Shown here: positions 45,863 to 50,382 of the stretch, piece after piece
How positions within the stretch are numbered: position 1 is the stretch's first letter
Layout of the letters: each line of letters starts with the position of its first letter
Source: Cochliopodium minus
Lineage: Eukaryota; Discosea; Himatismenida; Cochliopodiidae
Reading direction: 5' to 3'
Assembly: GCA_024220525.1 (NCBI GenBank)
Contig: JAMYWO010000005.1
Span: 158,981-209,362 of the forward strand
DNA: 50,382 nt
Translations under genes and position numbers: made by a program
The notes under the pieces: model-generated
Told to the model about the DNA's origin: nothing
Database searches by the model: none
What the model saw: only the letters and a program-made list of their open reading frames with translations

Positions 45863-48774
45863 ATGAATCTGTAAAAATCATTATTATCAAAGATACAAAA
45901 TAAAATTTTTAATTTAAATTATCATCACCCCAAAATAATTTTTTAATCACAATCAAAAAACCCAAAATATAAATGTTAGTATTTTAAAATTGAAATTTGA
46001 AAAAAAAATAATAATAATATTTTTATATTTTTTTATTTTAGATTTGAAATTCCACCTTCTCATTGGAGTGAAAAGAGAAAGAAAGCATACCTCAAAAGAG
46101 AAAAAAACCCAAATTCATATTATTTCAGATACAAAGATCCAAATGAAGAGATTAGAAAAGGACCATTTACACAAGTAATATTATTTAAAAAAAATTTATA
46201 TTTTAATATGAAAATAATCAATCATTTTTTTTTTTCTTATTCACAAAAATCAAATAGATGGAGAAAGAAGCATTCATACACAGATTGAAAGAAGTTGGAC
46301 CACAAAATTGGGGTAAAAAAAAAAAAATAATAAATTGACATCTTTATTTTTTTTTTCATTAGGAATATTCTCGAGGATGATAGAAGGAAGAGTTGGATAC
46401 CAATGTTCAAATTTTTACAAGTAAAAAAAATGAATAAGAAATTTTAATTGATTGTATTCTCTTTATAAATAATATAAAAAATAAATGATCATTTTGATCA
46501 TTGATAAAATCTATCTCCTCAATAAAAACAAAATAAAAATAAAATAATGCTTTCAAAACAAATTTAAGAATTAAAAAAAATAAAAATACTCAAATTCACA
46601 TTGTTGAAACTTAATTTAATTCTTTACAATTTCTCAATCTCATTCTTATCCTTTGCATAGATATCTTGTATCCAGAGGCGAGATTGAAGAGATCAGAAAT
46701 TTTAAGAAAAAGAAAGTAGTAAATGGACAGAAGAAGCCTAGATTAAGATGGATGGGCAAGAAGGACAAGCAGAATGAGAGGACCTTCCATGATGAATGCA
46801 CCATCAATGGAGATCCCTATCGTGTCAATGATATCGTCTTGTTGAGATCTTCCAACGATATGCCAAGAATTGCAAGAATAGAGGCGATGTATAGCAAAAA
46901 ACCTGGTAAAAAAAGTATCTAACTAAAATATAAAATGTTAAAAAGAAATATCAATTTGATACAAACATATATCATCTTTTGTGATCCTATATTTATTTCT
47001 AATTTGATTTTTAAACAAACCATATCAAAAAATATTCAATTTGATAAAAAAAAAAATAAATAAAAATAAGAAATAAAATAAACTATTAATTTGAAATTTT
47101 ATTTTCAATAAATTTTTATTTTACTCTAATTCAAACAGGAAGAAAACTTTTCAAGTGCAGATGGTTTTACAGATTTGAGGATTTGCAGATTGAAGACGAC
47201 AAAGTAGAGCAGAACGAGTTTGATGACAGGGAGCTCTTCCTCTCCAGCATCTACTCCATCCGTAACTTGGAAGATGTGATCAGAAAGGGATACGTCTACC
47301 AGAAGAGTGACTTCCTCAAGCTTACCACCAAAGATATAGAAAAGTTGGAATTGGATAGCGAATGTGAATGTGTCTTCTACAGTGATAAATACTTCAATGG
47401 ACAGGTAAAAATTTCTAAATTTAATTTTTTTTTTTATTTTTTTTTTGGAATAATAAATTAAATTTCAAATTTTTTTTCATTTTTTTTTTTTTTAAAAAAG
47501 ATAAATTTCAAAGACGACTGCAGTGAAGAAGATGAAGAGCTCGAGATGTTGAAGACTGAAGAGATGAAGACAGAATCTCTGATCAACTATCCCATCAACT
47601 TTGATCTCAAACAAGAGCAACACATCTTCACCAAGAAAGAGATCCAAGAATCTTCTCCCAGCACCAACAAAAAAATCTCCGCCAACAAAAAAAATGTCAC
47701 CAAGGATACCATCTATTGTTGTATCGAGGGTTGCAAGAATATTTGTTGGACTAAAAGGCTTGCGAGCAATTTAAAAAATCATTGGGATCTTAAGGAAGGT
47801 GGCAAATATATCTGTGGCACTCATTATAATAAAGATAAAAAGCAGAAGATGAATAATACTGGCAATTCTTCAAACGGTTCCAACAACAATCATAATCTTT
47901 CGAAGAATGCTCCCATCAAGAAGCGCAAGTTGCCTGACAAGGACGATTTGTGCATCATCAACCAGAATAATGTCATCATCCACAGCAGTGGCCATTCCCA
48001 GGGAAATGGAATCAATGGCATCTCATCCCATTCTCTTTATAAAAATCATCCTGGCCATAATGGCAACCATACCCTCAATACAGCATATAATTTCAATAAT
48101 AATAACTTTCCTTTCAACCATATCCAATCCAATCCCCTCAAAAACAATATTAATAATAATCTCAACAAGAATTTCATCTCCAACAATAATCTCAATCACC
48201 ACAACAATAATACCAATATCAACATCAACTCCAACATTCCTTCCAGTACCAAGAAGATCAAAAAAAACCCCGTCTCTCAGGTTCGTGGTGTCGTGGTCTA
48301 TAAAGATAAGATCGTCAAGGAGAATGCAATTGGTGAGGTAAATTTAAAATACACTTTTGAAATATGTTTTCTTAATTGCAAAAACCAATGAAATTCCTTT
48401 TTAAAAAATACCAATTTGAATTTTTCACTTAAAACTTAAATTGAATAAATTAACTACTCAAGAATTAATAAATAAATAAAAATTATTAATTCACATTTCA
48501 ATTATAGGTCATCATCTTTCCTAATACCACCATTGAAGAAATGAAAGAGGCCATCTGCTCTGAATTGAAGCAAGACTTACCCTTTGATCTCAAGAGATGC
48601 CACATCCCCATTCCCGAGTCTCAATACCAAAAGCTCGCCTACTTGTTCTTCAATGACCGTGTCGAGGACTCTTTGGTTATCGTTCCTTCTTTTAAGAAGG
48701 AAGGTCTTTTTTCTTCTCCGACTGCTGGCCGTGATTTCTTGGGGTTGTTGTCTGTTGTCAATCAAATCAATTAA
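45863..48774 (+). CDS. Myb/SANT-BAH chromatin protein
   Basis: Eight exons, 45863-45870, 46042-46174, 46258-46312, 46363-46420, 46661-46905, 47139-47404, 47501-48337 and 48508-48774, total 1869 nt (622 aa). The 8-nt first exon (ATGAATCT) is inferred from phase and a good GTAAAA donor. A Myb/SANT-like domain comes first (GPFTQMEKEAFIHRLKEVGP, NWGIFSRMIEGRVGYQCSNF). A BAH domain follows (residues about 145-250: YRVNDIVLLRSSNDMPRIAR, KLFKCRWFYRFEDLQ, ELFLSSIYSIRNLEDVI). Then come a short Cys/His segment (YCCIEGCKNICWTKRLASNL, KYICGTHY), an Asn-rich low-complexity region and a conserved-looking C-terminus (IIFPNTTIEEMKEAICSEL, KLAYLFFNDRVEDS). BAH domains read nucleosomes or methylated histones. 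A nuclear chromatin or transcription role is inferred. The family's exact partner is unknown. Confidence 0.8.
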
Positions 48775-49063
48775 TCTTCTCTTTTTTTTTTGTTTTTTGT
48801 TTTTGAGGGAAGCTTGATACCCTTTCTTCATCATCTTTAAAAACATTTGTTAAGATAATTGTTTAATAAAAAAAAAAGTTTGTTTTAAAAGAAAAAAGAG
48901 TTTTTCTTCATTAATTGATCTTCACTTCTCGAAAGAAATCTTTATTGATTTAAACTTTAAACAAGTAGAAAGAAAACCAACTCATCTTGATTGAAAAAAA
49001 GTTTCAAAATCTTTTTATTTTATTCAGTAAATAATAAAAAAAAATTGATCAAAAAAGAGGATA

Positions 49064-49916
49064 ATGTTGAATTTTAAAAGAAAGATTAAAGTATTTGTAA
49101 GACAATAAACATTTTAATAGTTAAATAGACTCCATATATACTATATTCATTCTTCATTGGTCCAATTAATTGATAATTTTTTCTTTTAAAAAAAATTATA
49201 GAAGAATACAAAGATTCTTTTCAATAAGACTATCTGCAAAAAACAAAGCCCAAATTTTTTTTGGACGTAAGTAATTTTTTTAACCCAAACAAATTATAAA
49301 GAAGAAAATATAAGGAATATGCATCTTAAAATTAAAATAATACAAATATAAAGAAGGGATTTTAATTAATCCATACTGATGATTCAAAATATAAATGATC
49401 TCTTTTAAATAATTGAGGGATATAAACAAATAATTAAAAAATCACGTTATCCTCACATTATTAAAAGAAGGAGGCAGAAAAATTAAATCAAATCAAGAGT
49501 TATATACTTTCATTTGAGAAAGATAAGAATTTTATAAAGATAATCCATAAATAATATTAATATTCATTTGGCATGATGGATATTCTTTCAAATGAGAATC
49601 AAAAGAAAGTATTTTGATATTAAAAAATAATTTTTTTTCACAGAAATATTAAATAATATTCAACAAAAAAAAAAAATTAATTTGCTTTTCAAAAACAGAT
49701 TTAAGAGAGGCTATTCAAATAACTTGGAAATCGCAGAAGAACAAAACGAGTTGGGAAGATCATACTTGGCAATGGACGTAACCTCCGACGCCAACAACTT
49801 CAAAAACGCACAAAAGGCCTTCGAGAATGTCATCGAAATATACGAGAAGAACGAGGCCGAAATCGAGAGAACAAAGCTTGTAGAGGCGTATCTAAACTTG
49901 GCATATTCTCTTCAAG
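49064..49916 (+). CDS. TPR-repeat protein, N-terminal part
   Basis: Three exons, 49064-49096, 49202-49266 and 49699-49916, can be spliced to a 105-residue N-terminus. The first two exons are tiny. They encode a basic, Phe-containing leader (MLNFKRKIKVFKNTKILFNK), like a mitochondrial targeting sequence. The third exon encodes TPR-like helices (NNLEIAEEQNELGRSYLAMD, AQKAFENVIEIYEKNEAEIE, KLVEAYLNLAYSLQ). It ends in phase 1 (CAA G|GTAATA). The next exon is not in the window after 50382, but the exon at 4556 fits exactly: LAYSLQ joined by a Gly codon to QGELMSSIGYFDKGI. Exons 1 and 2 are supported by donors GTAAGA and GTAAGT and by an unbroken frame. Confidence 0.68.
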
Positions 49917-50382
49917 GTAATAATTTATTTTTTGTTCATAAACATTTTCTTTATTTTATTTTTATTTGTTCTTTTTTAAAAAATTTATTTGTTATTTTTG
50001 AATTTTTTTCAGATTAATTTATTTTTTAGTTTTATCATTTGATTTTTCATTATTTAAAAAACATTTCTATTTCTCAAATTTATTGTTTAATTTTTATTTT
50101 TATTATTCCCATTTTAAAAACATATTTATTGATTTTTATTATTTATTGATTTTTATTTTTATTTTATTTTTTATATTTTATTTTTTATTTTTATTATTCC
50201 CAGTTTAAAAACATATTTATTGATTTTTATTTTTTATTTTTTATTTTTATTTTTTTATTTTTTTATTTTTTATTTTTCATTTTTATTTTTTTATTTTTTT
50301 AATTTTTATTTTTTATTTTTTATTTTTTATTTTTTATTTTTTATTTTTTATTTTTTTATTTTTTATTTTTTATTTTATTTTT
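49917..50382 (+). other. Intron of the TPR gene, running off the window
   Basis: It begins at the GTAATA donor after 49916 and turns into nearly pure (TATTTTT)n by 50150. The window ends in this tract. The block at 4435-4545 has the same composition and unit and ends in the acceptor used at 4555. Confidence 0.7.

Noticed and set aside
1-50382. Bacterial or viral insertion in the window
   Set aside because: All genes have spliceosomal introns or belong to an array with eukaryotic leaders; no capsid, polymerase, integrase or transposase sequence was seen.

Overview
The window is nuclear DNA from a very AT-rich, intron-dense, aerobic unicellular eukaryote that uses the standard genetic code. 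Introns are short and mostly GTAAAA...AG, start codons sit behind A-rich leaders, and intergenic spaces are small. CYP51, an ETFRF1/LYRM5-type mitochondrial LYR protein, a membrane-anchored aldehyde dehydrogenase, RasGAP-SAM, CH-PH-LRR and Myb-BAH proteins fit a free-living protist of amoeba type. The lineage cannot be fixed from the sequence. All gene models below were spliced by hand. Almost all join in phase, and most totals were checked to be multiples of three.

Layout: 1-766, 3' end of a BRCT gene (+); 894-2060, Sel1-repeat gene (-); 2403-4433, secreted GLUG-type repeat gene (+), cut at an N; 4556-6169, 3' part of a TPR gene (+), whose 5' part lies at the far end of the window (49064-49916); 6342-7122, PRKRIP1 (-); 7348-8651, tubulin cofactor B (+); 9023-12235, two tandem type I membrane proteins of the M6P-receptor/Atg27 type (+); 12434-14896, zinc-finger/LysM/UBA-like protein (-); 15263-19691, RasGAP-SAM gene (+), cut by a 100-N gap; 20013-25355, five tandem paralogues of an unrecognised secreted Cys-rich family (+); 25692-28626, ALDH (-); 29177-33120, nucleotidyltransferase-like/ankyrin protein (+); 33242-35225, CYP51 (-); 35763-36186, ETFRF1/LYRM5 (+), a four-exon gene whose exons are all very short; 37151-45407, two tandem CH-CH-coiled-coil-PH-LRR genes (+); 45863-48774, Myb-BAH protein (+); 49064-50382, 5' part of the TPR gene (+).

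The most striking points are four. (1) The two halves of the TPR gene sit at opposite ends of the window, fit in splice phase and share the same TATTTTT-rich intron. This implies a scaffold misjoin at 4434, a 46-kb tandem duplication or a circular molecule. (2) The five-gene secreted family has a shared upstream GAAAGGGCAAAAAAA element and divergent charged tails, one of them almost pure His/Asp. (3) Two genes appear to have an AUG split by an intron (A|TG). (4) The second CH-PH-LRR gene carries an internal coiled-coil duplication of exactly 147 codons, or 21 heptads.

Functionally this is mostly housekeeping: splicing, tubulin folding, sterol synthesis, ETF regulation, Ras and actin signalling, and chromatin. 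The tandem secreted family is the only lineage-specific block. No RNA genes, CRISPR arrays or autonomous transposons were seen. One MITE-like hairpin lies inside an intron.
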